A stretch of DNA of 39,136 nt from JAFLTL01 sp964389525 (GCA_964389525.1 CAYMEX010000022.1:1-39136), one strand, 5' to 3'. Shown: positions 1 to 13,457, numbered from the stretch's first letter. Translations and numbers: made by a program. Notes: generated by a model from the letters alone, not told the origin.

Positions 1-54
1 AGCATCAGCCTTCCAAGCTGAGGGTCGCGAGTTTGAGCCTCGTCTTCCGCTCCA
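1..54 (+). tRNA. tRNA-Gly(TCC), 5' end cut off by the window
   Basis: Only the 3' part is present. The anticodon stem TCAGC/GCTGA encloses the loop CTTCCAA, which gives anticodon TCC (glycine). The T-stem (27-31 with 39-43) follows, then the acceptor 3' strand 44-50, discriminator T51 and an encoded CCA at 52-54. The T-loop reads TTTGAGC, so the normally invariant C56 is a T (position 34). That is odd for a working tRNA and may be a base error at the window edge. It is the first member of the tRNA cluster upstream of tuf. Confidence 0.85.
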
Positions 55-82
55 ACTCCGGGTTGTTTCCGGAAACTCGTCT

Positions 83-154
<72 letters not shown>

Positions 155-378
155 CAATCTTCACGGATTTAGAATTATCGCGCCGTCCGCAATCATCACA
201 AGCATCGGTCGGATAACCCTGTTAGAAGCCCCGACAGTGCTGTGCCCTGCCGAGGCGTTGCGTCGAGATTAAAATCCCGCGTCAAAGCCTCGCTCTCTCA
301 GCATCGGCGTTGCGACGAATAGATACAGTCCGAAGGAGATCATCTCATCCGAGTATTAAAATCAGAAATAGCAAAACT

Positions 379-1563
379 ATGGCTAAAGAGAAATTCGAAA
401 GAACCAAACCCCACGTAAACATCGGTACTATCGGTCACGTGGACCATGGTAAGACCACTCTTACCGCAGCTATCACCACCGTGCTTGCAAAGAACGGTCT
501 CTCAGAGGTTAAGTCGTTCGACCAGATCGACAACGCACCCGAGGAGAAGGAGCGCGGTATCACAATCAACACCTCGCACGTTGAGTATGAGACAGCTAAC
601 CGTCACTACGCTCACGTTGACTGTCCGGGACACGCTGACTATGTGAAGAACATGGTTACCGGTGCCGCTCAGATGGACGGTGCTATCATCGTGGTTGCCG
701 CTACCGACGGTCCCATGCCCCAGACCCGCGAGCACATCCTTCTCGCCCGTCAGGTGAACGTACCCCGCATCGTTGTGTTCCTCAACAAGTGCGACATGGT
801 CGACGACGAGGAGATGCTCGAGCTCGTTGAAATGGAGATGCGCGAACTTCTCTCGGCTTACGAATATGACGGCGACAACACTCCTATCATCCGCGGTTCT
901 GCTCTCGGCGCCCTCAATGGCGAGCCCGAGTGGGAGGCTAAGGTTATGGAGCTCATGGAGGCTGTTGACACATGGATCCCCCTGCCCCCGCGCGACGTCG
1001 ACAAACCCTTCCTTATGCCTGTCGAGGACGTCTTCTCGATCACAGGTCGTGGCACCGTTGCTACCGGCCGTATTGAGACTGGTGTCGTAAAGGTTGGTGA
1101 CGAGGTTCAGATCATGGGTCTTGGTGCTGACATGAAGTCGACCGTAACAGGTGTCGAGATGTTCCGCAAGCTTCTCGATCAGGGTGAGGCCGGTGACAAC
1201 GTAGGTCTTCTCCTCCGCGGTATCGACAAGAAGGACATCAAGCGTGGTATGGTAATCTGCCACCCGGGTGTTGTTAAGCCCCACAGCGAGTTCAAGGCAT
1301 CTGTCTACATCCTCAAGAAAGAGGAGGGCGGCCGTCACACTCCGTTCCACAACCACTACCGTCCTCAGTTCTACATCCGTACACTCGACGTTACAGGTGA
1401 GATCACTCTCCCCGAGGGTATCGAGATGGTAATGCCCGGTGACCACGTTGAGATCATCGTTAAGCTGATCAACCCGGTTGCCTGCGACAAGGGTCTTCGC
1501 TTCGCAATCCGTGAGGGTGGCCGCACTGTAGGTTCGGGTCAGATCACCGACATCATCGACTAA
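379..1563 (+). CDS. tuf: Elongation factor Tu
   Basis: A 394-residue GTPase that delivers aminoacyl-tRNA to the ribosomal A site. The G1 motif GHVDHGKT spans residues 19-26, followed by the switch segment with RGITIN, the G3 motif DCPGH and the G4 motif NKCD. Domains 2 and 3 complete the protein, with the usual C-terminus ending ITDIID. The open frame extends upstream to 310, but family alignment (MAKEKFERTKPHVNIGTIGH) places the start at 379. About 220 bp separate it from tRNA-Thr, and I see no clear TAnnTTTG box there, so it may be co-transcribed with the upstream tRNAs. A strong stem-loop follows at 1625-1659. Identification is certain. Confidence 0.99.
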   Translation: MAKEKFERTKPHVNIGTIGHVDHGKTTLTAAITTVLAKNGLSEVKSFDQIDNAPEEKERGITINTSHVEYETANRHYAHVDCPGHADYVKNMVTGAAQMDGAIIVVAATDGPMPQTREHILLARQVNVPRIVVFLNKCDMVDDEEMLELVEMEMRELLSAYEYDGDNTPIIRGSALGALNGEPEWEAKVMELMEAVDTWIPLPPRDVDKPFLMPVEDVFSITGRGTVATGRIETGVVKVGDEVQIMGLGADMKSTVTGVEMFRKLLDQGEAGDNVGLLLRGIDKKDIKRGMVICHPGVVKPHSEFKASVYILKKEEGGRHTPFHNHYRPQFYIRTLDVTGEITLPEGIEMVMPGDHVEIIVKLINPVACDKGLRFAIREGGRTVGSGQITDIID

Positions 1564-1624
1564 TTTTAGTCAGAACAAGTCTTAGCCCCGGCTCATGTGT
1601 GAGAGGGGATAAGCGATCAAAATA

Positions 1625-1659
1625 AAGTCTGCCGGAGTCATTCCGGTTCCGGCAGACTT
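1625..1659 (+). terminator. 12-bp perfect hairpin between tuf and tRNA-Trp
   Basis: The arm AAGTCTGCCGGA (1625-1636) pairs perfectly with TCCGGCAGACTT (1648-1659) around an 11-nt loop. No T-run follows. It could be a partial terminator or an RNA-processing hairpin that separates tuf mRNA from tRNA-Trp, whose first base is only five positions further on. Confidence 0.6.
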
Positions 1660-1663
1660 AACT

Positions 1664-1736
1664 ACGGGAATAGCTCAGTCGGTAGAGCACTGGTCTCCAA
1701 AACCAGGTGTCGGGAGTTCGAGCCTCTCTTCCCGTG
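1664..1736 (+). tRNA. tRNA-Trp(CCA)
   Basis: The acceptor ACGGGAA (1664-1670) pairs with TTCCCGT (1729-1735), with discriminator G1736. The anticodon stem CTGGT/ACCAG holds the loop CTCCAAA, giving anticodon CCA. The T-arm is GGGAG-TTCGAGC-CTCTC with one wobble pair. The 3' CCA is not encoded. Its position between tuf and secE is a common arrangement in Bacteroidetes and many other bacteria. Confidence 0.96.
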
Positions 1737-1751
1737 CTTGAAGAAACAGAA

Positions 1752-1952
1752 ATGAAAAAATTGAGATTACTTACGAATATAGAGGAATCTTATGCCGAGC
1801 TTCGGTATAAGACTTCCTGGCCAACGGGCAAGCAACTCATCAAGTCTGCCATCATTGTGCTTATTGCTTCCATTATCATCGCATTGATCATATTCTTGAT
1901 GGACAGGGTTGTTGACTCGCTCATGCACCTGATTTACAGTTTTGGCCGCTGA
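1752..1952 (+). CDS. secE: Preprotein translocase subunit SecE
   Basis: A 66-residue inner-membrane protein that clamps SecY in the Sec translocon. A short amphipathic N-terminus contains the SecE-like segment ELRYKTSWPTGKQL (residues 16-29). One hydrophobic transmembrane helix follows (about residues 32-50) with a short tail. The single-span form is usual outside gammaproteobacteria. The frame is open back to 1707, inside tRNA-Trp, but the ATG at 1752 gives the expected MKKLRLL start just after the tRNA. It is immediately followed by nusG, the near-universal secE-nusG pairing. Confidence 0.95.
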   Translation: MKKLRLLTNIEESYAELRYKTSWPTGKQLIKSAIIVLIASIIIALIIFLMDRVVDSLMHLIYSFGR

Positions 1953-1992
1953 TTATTCTCACTTTAAATCACTCAAATCTCAAGTTTAGACG

Positions 1993-2544
1993 ATGGCTAC
2001 AGGAAACAAAGCTTGGTATGTGCTTCGCGCAATATCCGGTAAAGAGGCCAAGGTTAAGGAAGTTTTAGATGCTGCCATCAAAAACACTGACCTCGGCAAG
2101 TATGTGTTTCAGGTGCTCATCCCTACCGAGAAGGTGGTGGCAGTGAGAAACGGCAAGAAGGTCACCAAGGAGAGAAATCTCTATTCAGGATACGTCTTCA
2201 TAGAGGCAGATCTCCGTGGAGAGGTAATGCACGAGCTGCGCAACACCACAAACGTCATCGATTTCCTCAAGGGGAGAGAGAAGGACGCCAAACCCGAGAC
2301 ACTGCGCGAGGCTGATGTCATGCGCATGCTCGGAGTCGCCGACGACATCAACGAGCAGGCCGAGGAGGGAGTCAACGACTACCTTGTAGGCGAGACGCTC
2401 AAGGTTATCTCCGGTCCGTTCAGCGGATTTAACGGTGAGGTTGTCGAGGTTTACCCCGAGAAGAAAAAGCTCAAGGTTATGGTAAAGATCTTCGGAAGAG
2501 GATCGTCGCTTGAGTTGGATAATTCGCAAGTCGAAAGAGAATAA
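1993..2544 (+). CDS. nusG: Transcription termination/antitermination factor NusG
   Basis: A 183-residue transcription factor that binds the RNA polymerase clamp and links it to Rho or the ribosome. The N-terminal NGN domain begins KAWYVLRAISGKEAKV and contains the conserved SGYVFIEA segment. The C-terminal KOW domain (about residues 130-183) contains GETLKVISGPFSGFNGEV. The length is typical. It lies 40 bp after secE and 103 bp before rplK. Confidence 0.98.
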   Translation: MATGNKAWYVLRAISGKEAKVKEVLDAAIKNTDLGKYVFQVLIPTEKVVAVRNGKKVTKERNLYSGYVFIEADLRGEVMHELRNTTNVIDFLKGREKDAKPETLREADVMRMLGVADDINEQAEEGVNDYLVGETLKVISGPFSGFNGEVVEVYPEKKKLKVMVKIFGRGSSLELDNSQVERE

Positions 2545-2561
2545 CGCACGAAGTTAAATGC

Positions 2562-2583
2562 AAGAGACTGTTACGGGTCTCTT
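2562..2583 (+). promoter_or_regulatory. Hairpin in the nusG-rplK gap
   Basis: AAGAGAC (2562-2568) pairs with GTCTCTT (2577-2583). It sits in the leader of rplK-rplA. In Escherichia coli, L1 represses the L11-L1 message through a leader structure. Whether this hairpin plays that part is an inference from position only. It lacks an adjacent T-run, so a simple terminator is less likely. Confidence 0.4.
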
Positions 2584-2647
2584 TCGTTGCTTTACGCTTG
2601 TTTTCGCTCAACAAATAGGATCTTAAGTTTATTAACCGATTACTGAA

Positions 2648-3088
2648 ATGGCAAAAGAAATTGCTGGACAGATCAAACTGCAGATTAAGGGTGGCGCTGC
2701 AAACCCTTCGCCTCCCGTAGGTCCCGCGCTCGGCTCCAAGGGTATCAACATCATGGAGTTTTGCAAGCAATTCAACGCCCGTACCCAGGACAAAGCAGGA
2801 AAGGTTCTTCCGGTTGTAATCACTTATTACACCGACAAGAGCTTTGACTTCGTAGTCAAGACTCCTCCTGTGGCTGTACAGCTGCTCGAGACTGCGAAGA
2901 TTAAGAGCGGGTCTGCTCAGCCCAACCGCAAGAAGGTGGCTGAGATTACCTGGGATCAGGTGAAAGCAATTGCTGAAGACAAAATGCCCGACCTCAACTG
3001 TTTCACCGTTGACTCGGCTATGCGCCTTGTCGCAGGTACAGCTCGTAGTATGGGTATAACCGTAAAAGGGGACTTCCCCCAGCTTTAA
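2648..3088 (+). CDS. rplK: 50S ribosomal protein L11
   Basis: A 146-residue ribosomal stalk-base protein that binds the GTPase centre of 23S rRNA. The N-terminal domain carries the signature KGGAANPSPPVGPALGSKGI with NIMEFCKQFNART next to it. The C-terminal RNA-binding domain contains the SGSAQPNRKKV segment and ends in GITVKGDFPQL. It is followed 22 bp later by rplA in the conserved rplKAJL order. Confidence 0.98.
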   Translation: MAKEIAGQIKLQIKGGAANPSPPVGPALGSKGINIMEFCKQFNARTQDKAGKVLPVVITYYTDKSFDFVVKTPPVAVQLLETAKIKSGSAQPNRKKVAEITWDQVKAIAEDKMPDLNCFTVDSAMRLVAGTARSMGITVKGDFPQL

Positions 3089-3110
3089 CCCCTAAGCTTC
3101 AAACAAAATC

Positions 3111-3806
3111 ATGGCAAAACTGACAAAAAAGCAAAAGCTTGCCCTCGAGAAGATTGAAGCCGGGAAGGCTTACAGCCTCGCAGAAGCTTCAGCCAAAGTG
3201 AAGGAAGTCAACTACGCTAAGTTTGACGCGTCGGTCGATATCGACGTTCGTCTCGGCGTCGACCCGCGTAAGGCCAACCAGATGGTTCGCGGCGTCGTAA
3301 CCCTTCCCCACGGCACAGGCAAGCAAGTGAGAGTTCTCGTGCTCTGTAACCCCGACGCCGAGGCAGCAGCCAAGGCAGCCGGCGCCGACTATGTAGGTCT
3401 TGACGAGTATATCGACAAGATCAAGGGCGGCTGGACTGACATCGACGTTATCATCACTCAGCCCGCTATCATGGGTAAGATCGGTGCTCTCGGCCGTGTA
3501 CTCGGTCCGCGTGGCCTGATGCCTAACCCCAAGAGCGGCACAGTGACAATGGACGTTGCAAAAGCAGTCGAGGAGGTAAAGAAGGGCAAGATCGACTTCA
3601 AGGTTGACAAGAACGGTATCGTTCACACTTCGATCGGCAAGGTTTCATTCACCGCCGAGCAGGTGCGCGACAATGCACGTGAGTTTGTCAACACTCTCAT
3701 CAAACTGAAACCCGCTACCGCTAAGGGCACATATGTAAAGAGCATCTTCATCTCTTCGACAATGAGCCCCGGTATCAAGGTTGACACCAAGACAATCGAC
3801 GACTGA
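3111..3806 (+). CDS. rplA: 50S ribosomal protein L1
   Basis: A 231-residue L1-stalk protein, of typical length, that helps release deacylated tRNA from the E site. Conserved features include the LPHGTGK segment, the GRVLGPRGLMPNPKSGTVT signature near the middle, and a C-terminal stretch containing SIFISSTMSPGIKVD. In other bacteria L1 also represses its own L11-L1 message. The gene is 32 bp upstream of rplJ. Confidence 0.98.
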   Translation: MAKLTKKQKLALEKIEAGKAYSLAEASAKVKEVNYAKFDASVDIDVRLGVDPRKANQMVRGVVTLPHGTGKQVRVLVLCNPDAEAAAKAAGADYVGLDEYIDKIKGGWTDIDVIITQPAIMGKIGALGRVLGPRGLMPNPKSGTVTMDVAKAVEEVKKGKIDFKVDKNGIVHTSIGKVSFTAEQVRDNAREFVNTLIKLKPATAKGTYVKSIFISSTMSPGIKVDTKTIDD

Positions 3807-3838
3807 ACCTGGGATCCACCCAACAATCTTAGCAGACA

Positions 3839-4363
3839 ATGAAAAAAGAAGACAAGACCTTGATCATTGACCGGATTGCCGAGGAGCTGGGTAAGTACAG
3901 CTGCTTCTATCTGGTGGAAACCACAGGCCTCGACGCCGAGGAGACTTCGGCTCTTCGTCGTGAGTGCTTCAAAGACGGCATCAAGCTCATGGTGGTCAAG
4001 AACACTCTTCTCCACAAAGCGCTTGAGAATTCGGGCCTCAACTGCTCGGAGATCTATGCCGCTCTTCATGGTTCGACCTCGGTGATGTTCGCCAACACAG
4101 GCAACGCACCAGCCAAGCTCCTGAAGCGTGTGCAGAAGAAGGAGAATCCTCTCCCCGCGCTCAAGGCCGCTTATGTAGAGGAGACAGTCTATCTCGGTGC
4201 CGACCAGCTCGAGACCCTTTCCTCGATCAAGAGCAAGAACGAGCTTATCGCCGACGTTATGGCTCTTCTTCAGTCTCCGGCCAAGAATGTCATTTCGGCT
4301 CTCGGCTCGGGCGCAGGAAAGCTCCACGGCATCCTCGAGACTCTTTCAAAGAAAGAAGACTGA
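3839..4363 (+). CDS. rplJ: 50S ribosomal protein L10
   Basis: A 174-residue protein that anchors L7/L12 dimers to the ribosome. It starts MKKEDKTLIIDRIAEEL and contains the L10-family segment FKDGIKLMVVKNTLLHKAL. The C-terminal helix that binds L12 ends near the stop. It lies between rplA and rplL, with a 97-bp gap before rplL. I see no long upstream leader of the kind that carries the L10 regulatory structure in some bacteria, because the gap to rplA is only 32 bp. Confidence 0.97.
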   Translation: MKKEDKTLIIDRIAEELGKYSCFYLVETTGLDAEETSALRRECFKDGIKLMVVKNTLLHKALENSGLNCSEIYAALHGSTSVMFANTGNAPAKLLKRVQKKENPLPALKAAYVEETVYLGADQLETLSSIKSKNELIADVMALLQSPAKNVISALGSGAGKLHGILETLSKKED

Positions 4364-4460
4364 TCTTAGATCACGATCACCCTACAGCATGGGCGAGCTG
4401 ATCAAAATCGCCTGACAAACTTTCACAACAATTACGAAACAACACAAAAACCATACAACA

Positions 4461-4835
4461 ATGGCAGATCTTAAAGCATTTGCAGAGCAACTCGTAAACC
4501 TCACCGTTAAGGAAGTTAACGAACTCGCCCAGATCCTCAAGGACGAGTACGGTATCGAACCCGCAGCCGCTGCTGTAGCTGTTGCAGCCGGTCCCGCAGC
4601 CGGTGCTCCCGCCGAGGAGGAGAAGACCTCTTTCGACGTAGTTCTTAAGAGCGCAGGCAGCGCTAAGCTCGCAGTTGTCAAGCTCGTGAAGGAACTCACC
4701 GGTCTTGGCCTGAAGGAAGCTAAGGAACTCGTTGACGGTGCTCCCGGCGTCGTTAAGGAAGGTCTCTCGAAGGCTGATGCCGAGGGCCTCAAGAAGCAGC
4801 TCGAGGAGGCAGGCGCCGAGGTTGAGCTTAAATAA
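4461..4835 (+). CDS. rplL: 50S ribosomal protein L7/L12
   Basis: A 124-residue multimeric stalk protein that recruits translation GTPases. The N-terminal dimerisation part (about 1-35) is followed by an Ala-rich hinge (AAAAVAVAAGPAAGAP, about 36-52). The globular C-terminal domain contains KTSFDVVLKSAG and the factor-binding stretch GLGLKEAKELVDGAP. It ends the ribosomal-protein part of the cluster, and a strong stem-loop follows 25 bp after the stop. Confidence 0.98.
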   Translation: MADLKAFAEQLVNLTVKEVNELAQILKDEYGIEPAAAAVAVAAGPAAGAPAEEEKTSFDVVLKSAGSAKLAVVKLVKELTGLGLKEAKELVDGAPGVVKEGLSKADAEGLKKQLEEAGAEVELK

Positions 4836-4860
4836 AAACAGCCTGTTCTTCAGGCTCGTA

Positions 4861-4900
4861 GGTTAAGAACCCTCTAATCAGAGGGTTTCTTAACCTTTTT
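4861..4900 (+). terminator. Terminator/attenuator between rplL and rpoB
   Basis: GGTTAAGAACCCTCT (4861-4875) pairs with AGAGGGTTTCTTAACC (4880-4895) with one unpaired T, around a 4-nt loop, and is followed directly by TTTTT. It should stop or reduce transcription leaving rplL. An attenuator at this place is also known in Escherichia coli. Confidence 0.88.
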
Positions 4901-4930
4901 GTGTTAATACTTTTGTTCCCCCTATTTTTG
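4898..4930 (+). promoter_or_regulatory. Candidate Bacteroidetes promoter for rpoBC
   Basis: TTTG (4898-4901), formed at the edge of the terminator T-run, is followed after 21 bp by TATTTTTG (4923-4930). This fits the Bacteroidetes primary-sigma consensus TTTG-N19-21-TAnnTTTG. A second -7-like box, TACTTTTG, lies at 4908-4915 without a good -33 partner. The leader to the rpoB start would be about 80 nt. Confidence 0.6.
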
Positions 4931-5016
4931 AGATTTGCAAAGATGCAAACCGCGGTCGTGGAACACTCAATAATACCCCTCCCTGGTAATTTAAACCACT
5001 GAACCAAGCATTGTAG

Positions 5017-8000
5017 ATGTCAGACGCAATCGTAAAACCGCGCATAAACTTCACCACGGTTAAGAATCCGCTGCCCTACCCCGACTTTCTTGAAGTCCAG
5101 CTCAAGTCATTCCGCGACTTCCTGCAGCTCGACACCCCCCCTGAAAAAAGAAAAAACGAGGGTTTGTTCAAGGTGTTTGCCGAAAACTTCCCGATAGCAG
5201 ACACCCGCAACAACTTTGTGCTGGAATTTCTCGACTACTATATCGAGCCGCCGCGCTACACTATTGAGGAATGCCTCACAAGAGGACTGACCTACAGCGT
5301 TCCACTGAAAGCCAAGCTCAAACTGTACTGCACAGATCCCGATCACGAGGATTTTGACACTGTGATACAGGACGTGTATCTTGGACAGATACCCTACATG
5401 ACCCAAAACGGCACTTTCGTGATAAACGGTGCCGAGCGCGTTGTCGTGTCGCAGCTTCACCGTTCGCCCGGTGTGTTCTTCGGTCAGAGCACTCATGCCA
5501 ACGGAACAAAACTCTATTCAGCACGTATCATCCCGTTCCGCGGAAGCTGGATCGAGTTTGCCACCGATATCAACAACGTCATGTACGCCTACATCGACCG
5601 TAAGAAGAAATTGCCCGTGACAACGCTTCTCAGGGCAATCGGTCTTGAGCGTGACAAAAACATTATCGACATCTTCGGCCTGGCCGAGGAGGTCAAGGTC
5701 AACGAAAAGAACCTGCGTAAATACATCGGACGCAAGCTCGCAGCTTCGGTCGACCACAAATATAACGAGGACTTCTCGGATACAGATACCGGTGAAGTCG
5801 TTTCAGTCGAGCGCATCGACACTATCTTTGAGCGCGGCACGGAGATCACAGAGGAGAATATCCCTCAGATCATCGAGTCGGGCGAGGAAAGCATCCTGAT
5901 CAATAAAGAGGAGGAAGAAGAGGGCGGACTTGATTACTCTATCATCTTCAACACTCTCTCGAAAGACCCCACGAAGTCGGAGAAGGAGGCTGTGCAGCAC
6001 ATCTACCGTCAGCTCCGCAGCGCGGAGGCTCCTGATGATGCAAGCGCCCGCGAGGTCATCAACAATCTTTTCTTCTCGGAGAAGCGCTATGATCTCGGAG
6101 AGGTCGGCCGCTACCGCCTGAACAAAAAACTCGGTCTCGGCATACCGATGGATGTTAAGGTGCTCACAAAGGAGGATATCATCGAGATCATCAAGTATCT
6201 CATCGAGATGATCAACTCCAAGACCGACGTCGACGACATCGACCATCTCTCGAACCGCCGCGTGCGCACTGTGGGCGAGCAGCTCTACAACCAGTTCAAC
6301 ATCGGTCTCGCACGCATGTCGCGTACGATACGCGAGCGCATGAATGTCCGCGACAACGAGGTGTTCACTCCGATCGATCTTATCAACGCGAAGACAATCT
6401 CGTCGGTCATCAACACCTTCTTCGGCACGAACGCGCTGTCGCAGTTCATGGACCAGACGAATCCTCTGGCCGAGATCACTCACAAGCGACGCATGTCGGC
6501 TCTCGGCCCCGGCGGCCTGACGCGTGAGCGTGCAGGTTTCGAGGTGCGCGACGTACACTACACGCACTACGGCCGTCTCTGCCCGATCGAGACTCCTGAA
6601 GGACCTAACATCGGTCTTATCTCGTCGCTTTGCGTGTATGCCAAGATCAATGATCTGGGCTTCATCGAGACTCCTTACCGCAAGGTCACCGACGCGACCG
6701 TCAACCTCAACAATGACGAGATCGTCTACCTGACGGCTGAGATCGAGTCGGGCAAGACTATCGCTCAGGGCAATGCTCCGCTTAACGACGACGGCACATT
6801 TGTGCGCGACCGTGTGAAGGCGCGTCTCGACGCCGACTTCCCGATCGTGGCTCCCGGCGAGGTAGAGCTCATGGATGTGTCGCCCACGCAGATCGCGTCG
6901 ATCGCCGCATCGCTTATCCCCTTCCTTGAGCACGACGACGCAAACCGTGCGCTCATGGGATCGAACATGATGCGTCAGGCAGTGCCTCTGATGCGCTCCG
7001 AGGCTCCTATCGTGGGCACGGGCATCGAGGGTCAGCTCATACGCGACTCGCGCACTCAGGTCACAGCCGAGGGTCCGGGTCTCATCGAGTATGTTGACGC
7101 CGAGCGCATCCTCATCCGCTATGACCGCACCGAGGACGAGGAGTTCGCGGCCTTTGACGACGCAGTCAAAGAGTACCGTCTGCCCAAGTTCCGCAAGACC
7201 AACCAGTCGACGACAATCGACCTCCGTCCGATCTGCAAGGCCGGACAGCGTGTCAACGGCGGCGAGATACTTACCGAAGGCTACTCGACCGAAAACGGCG
7301 AGCTTGCTCTCGGCCGTAACCTGAAGGTGGCGTTCATGCCCTGGAAGGGTTACAACTATGAGGACGCCATCGTGCTCAACGAGCGCGTGGTGCGTGAGGA
7401 CATACTCACCTCGGTCCATGTCGACGAGTACACCCTCGAGGTGCGCGAGACAAAGCGCGGCATGGAGGAGCTTACCAACGATATACCTAACGTCAGTGAG
7501 GACGCTACAAAGGATCTCGACGAGCGCGGCATCATACGTGTCGGCGCACACGTCGTTCCCGGCGACATCCTCATCGGCAAGATAACTCCTAAGGGCGAAA
7601 GCGATCCTACGCCTGAGGAGAAACTTCTCCGCGCTATCTTCGGCGACAAGGCCGGCGACGTAAAGGACGCTTCGCTCAAGGCGTCGCCTTCGCTGAAGGG
7701 CGTAATCATCGGCACGAACCTCTACTCGCGTGCCGCCAAGAATCCCCGCCGCAACCGCAGCGCGGCCGCCCAGCTCCCCATGCTCGACGAGAAATATGAG
7801 GAGCAGCAGGAGGCTCTCAAGCAGAGACTTGTGTCAAAGCTTATGACTCTTGTGTCGGGTCGTGTGAGCCAGGGTGTCAAGGACTTCATCGGAAGTGATA
7901 TCGTGCCCAAGGGGGCCAAGTTCACCGCCGGAGTGCTGAAGGAGATCAACTACGATACCGTCAACCTCTCGAAGTGGACTTCGGATGCTCACCGCAACGA

Positions 8001-8835
8001 TCTCATACGTACCACTATCGTCAACTACCTGCGCAAGTCGAAGGAGATCGACGCTGAACTCCGCCGCAAGAAATTCGACATATCGATCGGCGACGAGCTT
8101 CCCTCTGGCATCATGCAGATGGCGAAGGTCTATGTAGCCAAGAAGCGTAAGATCAGCGTGGGCGACAAGATGGCAGGACGTCACGGCAACAAGGGTATCG
8201 TCAGCCGCATCGTGCGCCAGGAGGATATGCCGTTCCTTGCCGACGGTACTCCCGTCGATATCGTGCTCAACCCGCTCGGCGTGCCTTCGCGTATGAACCT
8301 CGGACAGATCTTCGAGACTGTTCTGGGATGGGCAGGACGTGAGCTCGGCGAGAAGTTCGCCACTCCGATCTTTGACGGAGCATCGCTCGACGACCTGAAC
8401 GCATGGACCGACAAGGCCGGTCTTCCGCGCTACGGTAAGACCTATCTCTATGACGGAGGCACGGGCGAGCGTTTCGACCAGCCTGCTACCGTCGGCGTCA
8501 TCTACATGCTTAAGCTCGGCCACATGGTCGAGGACAAGATGCACGCACGTTCGATCGGTCCGTACTCTCTCATCACCCAGCAGCCTCTCGGCGGTAAAGC
8601 CCAGTTCGGCGGACAGCGTTTCGGTGAGATGGAGGTCTGGGCGCTCGAGGCATTCGGCGCCGCACACATCCTTCAGGAGATCCTCACTGTGAAGAGTGAC
8701 GACGTCACCGGCCGTTCGAAGGCCTATGAGGCTATTGTCAAGGGCGAGGCCATGCCTCCTGTCGGCATACCGGAGTCGCTCAACGTGCTTCTGCACGAGC
8801 TCCGCGGCCTCGGACTCAGTGTCACCCTCGACTGA
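5017..8835 (+). CDS. rpoB: DNA-directed RNA polymerase subunit beta
   Basis: A 1272-residue beta subunit of RNA polymerase. The rifampicin pocket is visible at about residues 468-500 (LSQFMDQTNPLAEITHKRR, then SALGPGGLTRERAGFEVRDV). Residues D479, H489 and S494, corresponding to E. coli D516, H526 and S531, have the sensitive form. Position 473 (E. coli Q510) is Ala. Later blocks include NYEDAIVLNERVVREDI, the GDKMAGRHGNKGI segment and the C-terminal GGKAQFGGQRFGEMEVWALEA. A Bacteroidetes-type insertion with the acidic stretch NKEEEEEGGLDYS falls near residue 300. It is followed 69 bp later by rpoC. Confidence 0.99.
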   Translation: MSDAIVKPRINFTTVKNPLPYPDFLEVQLKSFRDFLQLDTPPEKRKNEGLFKVFAENFPIADTRNNFVLEFLDYYIEPPRYTIEECLTRGLTYSVPLKAKLKLYCTDPDHEDFDTVIQDVYLGQIPYMTQNGTFVINGAERVVVSQLHRSPGVFFGQSTHANGTKLYSARIIPFRGSWIEFATDINNVMYAYIDRKKKLPVTTLLRAIGLERDKNIIDIFGLAEEVKVNEKNLRKYIGRKLAASVDHKYNEDFSDTDTGEVVSVERIDTIFERGTEITEENIPQIIESGEESILINKEEEEEGGLDYSIIFNTLSKDPTKSEKEAVQHIYRQLRSAEAPDDASAREVINNLFFSEKRYDLGEVGRYRLNKKLGLGIPMDVKVLTKEDIIEIIKYLIEMINSKTDVDDIDHLSNRRVRTVGEQLYNQFNIGLARMSRTIRERMNVRDNEVFTPIDLINAKTISSVINTFFGTNALSQFMDQTNPLAEITHKRRMSALGPGGLTRERAGFEVRDVHYTHYGRLCPIETPEGPNIGLISSLCVYAKINDLGFIETPYRKVTDATVNLNNDEIVYLTAEIESGKTIAQGNAPLNDDGTFVRDRVKARLDADFPIVAPGEVELMDVSPTQIASIAASLIPFLEHDDANRALMGSNMMRQAVPLMRSEAPIVGTGIEGQLIRDSRTQVTAEGPGLIEYVDAERILIRYDRTEDEEFAAFDDAVKEYRLPKFRKTNQSTTIDLRPICKAGQRVNGGEILTEGYSTENGELALGRNLKVAFMPWKGYNYEDAIVLNERVVREDILTSVHVDEYTLEVRETKRGMEELTNDIPNVSEDATKDLDERGIIRVGAHVVPGDILIGKITPKGESDPTPEEKLLRAIFGDKAGDVKDASLKASPSLKGVIIGTNLYSRAAKNPRRNRSAAAQLPMLDEKYEEQQEALKQRLVSKLMTLVSGRVSQGVKDFIGSDIVPKGAKFTAGVLKEINYDTVNLSKWTSDAHRNDLIRTTIVNYLRKSKEIDAELRRKKFDISIGDELPSGIMQMAKVYVAKKRKISVGDKMAGRHGNKGIVSRIVRQEDMPFLADGTPVDIVLNPLGVPSRMNLGQIFETVLGWAGRELGEKFATPIFDGASLDDLNAWTDKAGLPRYGKTYLYDGGTGERFDQPATVGVIYMLKLGHMVEDKMHARSIGPYSLITQQPLGGKAQFGGQRFGEMEVWALEAFGAAHILQEILTVKSDDVTGRSKAYEAIVKGEAMPPVGIPESLNVLLHELRGLGLSVTLD

Positions 8836-8904
8836 GCGGCCTCTTCTTCTACAATTTTTCTCTAACACTTCCCGAAAAGAAGACTCAACCTCCATATACA
8901 ACCG

Positions 8905-13281
<4,377 letters not shown>

Positions 13282-13315
13282 ACTATAGAATCAGTTTAGA
13301 CTCAGCATAATAGCA

Positions 13316-13350
13316 GCGGGCCGGTTTGTTGAAACCGGCCCGCCGTATTT
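13316..13350 (+). terminator. Terminator after rpoC
   Basis: GCGGGCCGGTTT (13316-13327) pairs perfectly over 12 bp with AAACCGGCCCGC (13332-13343), with the loop GTTG. A short T-containing tail (CGTATTTTG) follows. It ends the rplKAJL-rpoBC transcript. Confidence 0.9.
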
Positions 13351-13457
13351 TGCGTCGGCCTGAAGCTGACAGGCCCGGAGGGGGATGAGAATATGATCTG
13401 CATCAAAAAAAAAGAAAAAATTTAACTTATAATTCACGAAGTAATCAAAAAAAAGAT

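Noticed and set aside
310..378. N-terminal extension of tuf
   Set aside because: Arg-rich, not found in EF-Tu; the ATG at 379 gives the standard protein.
5803..7551. Long open frame of about 580 codons opposite rpoB
   Set aside because: It lies wholly antisense to a certain gene, and its Leu/Val/His/Asp-rich product looks like a mirror of rpoB codon bias. Similar shadows occur opposite rpoC, tuf, MFS and comM.
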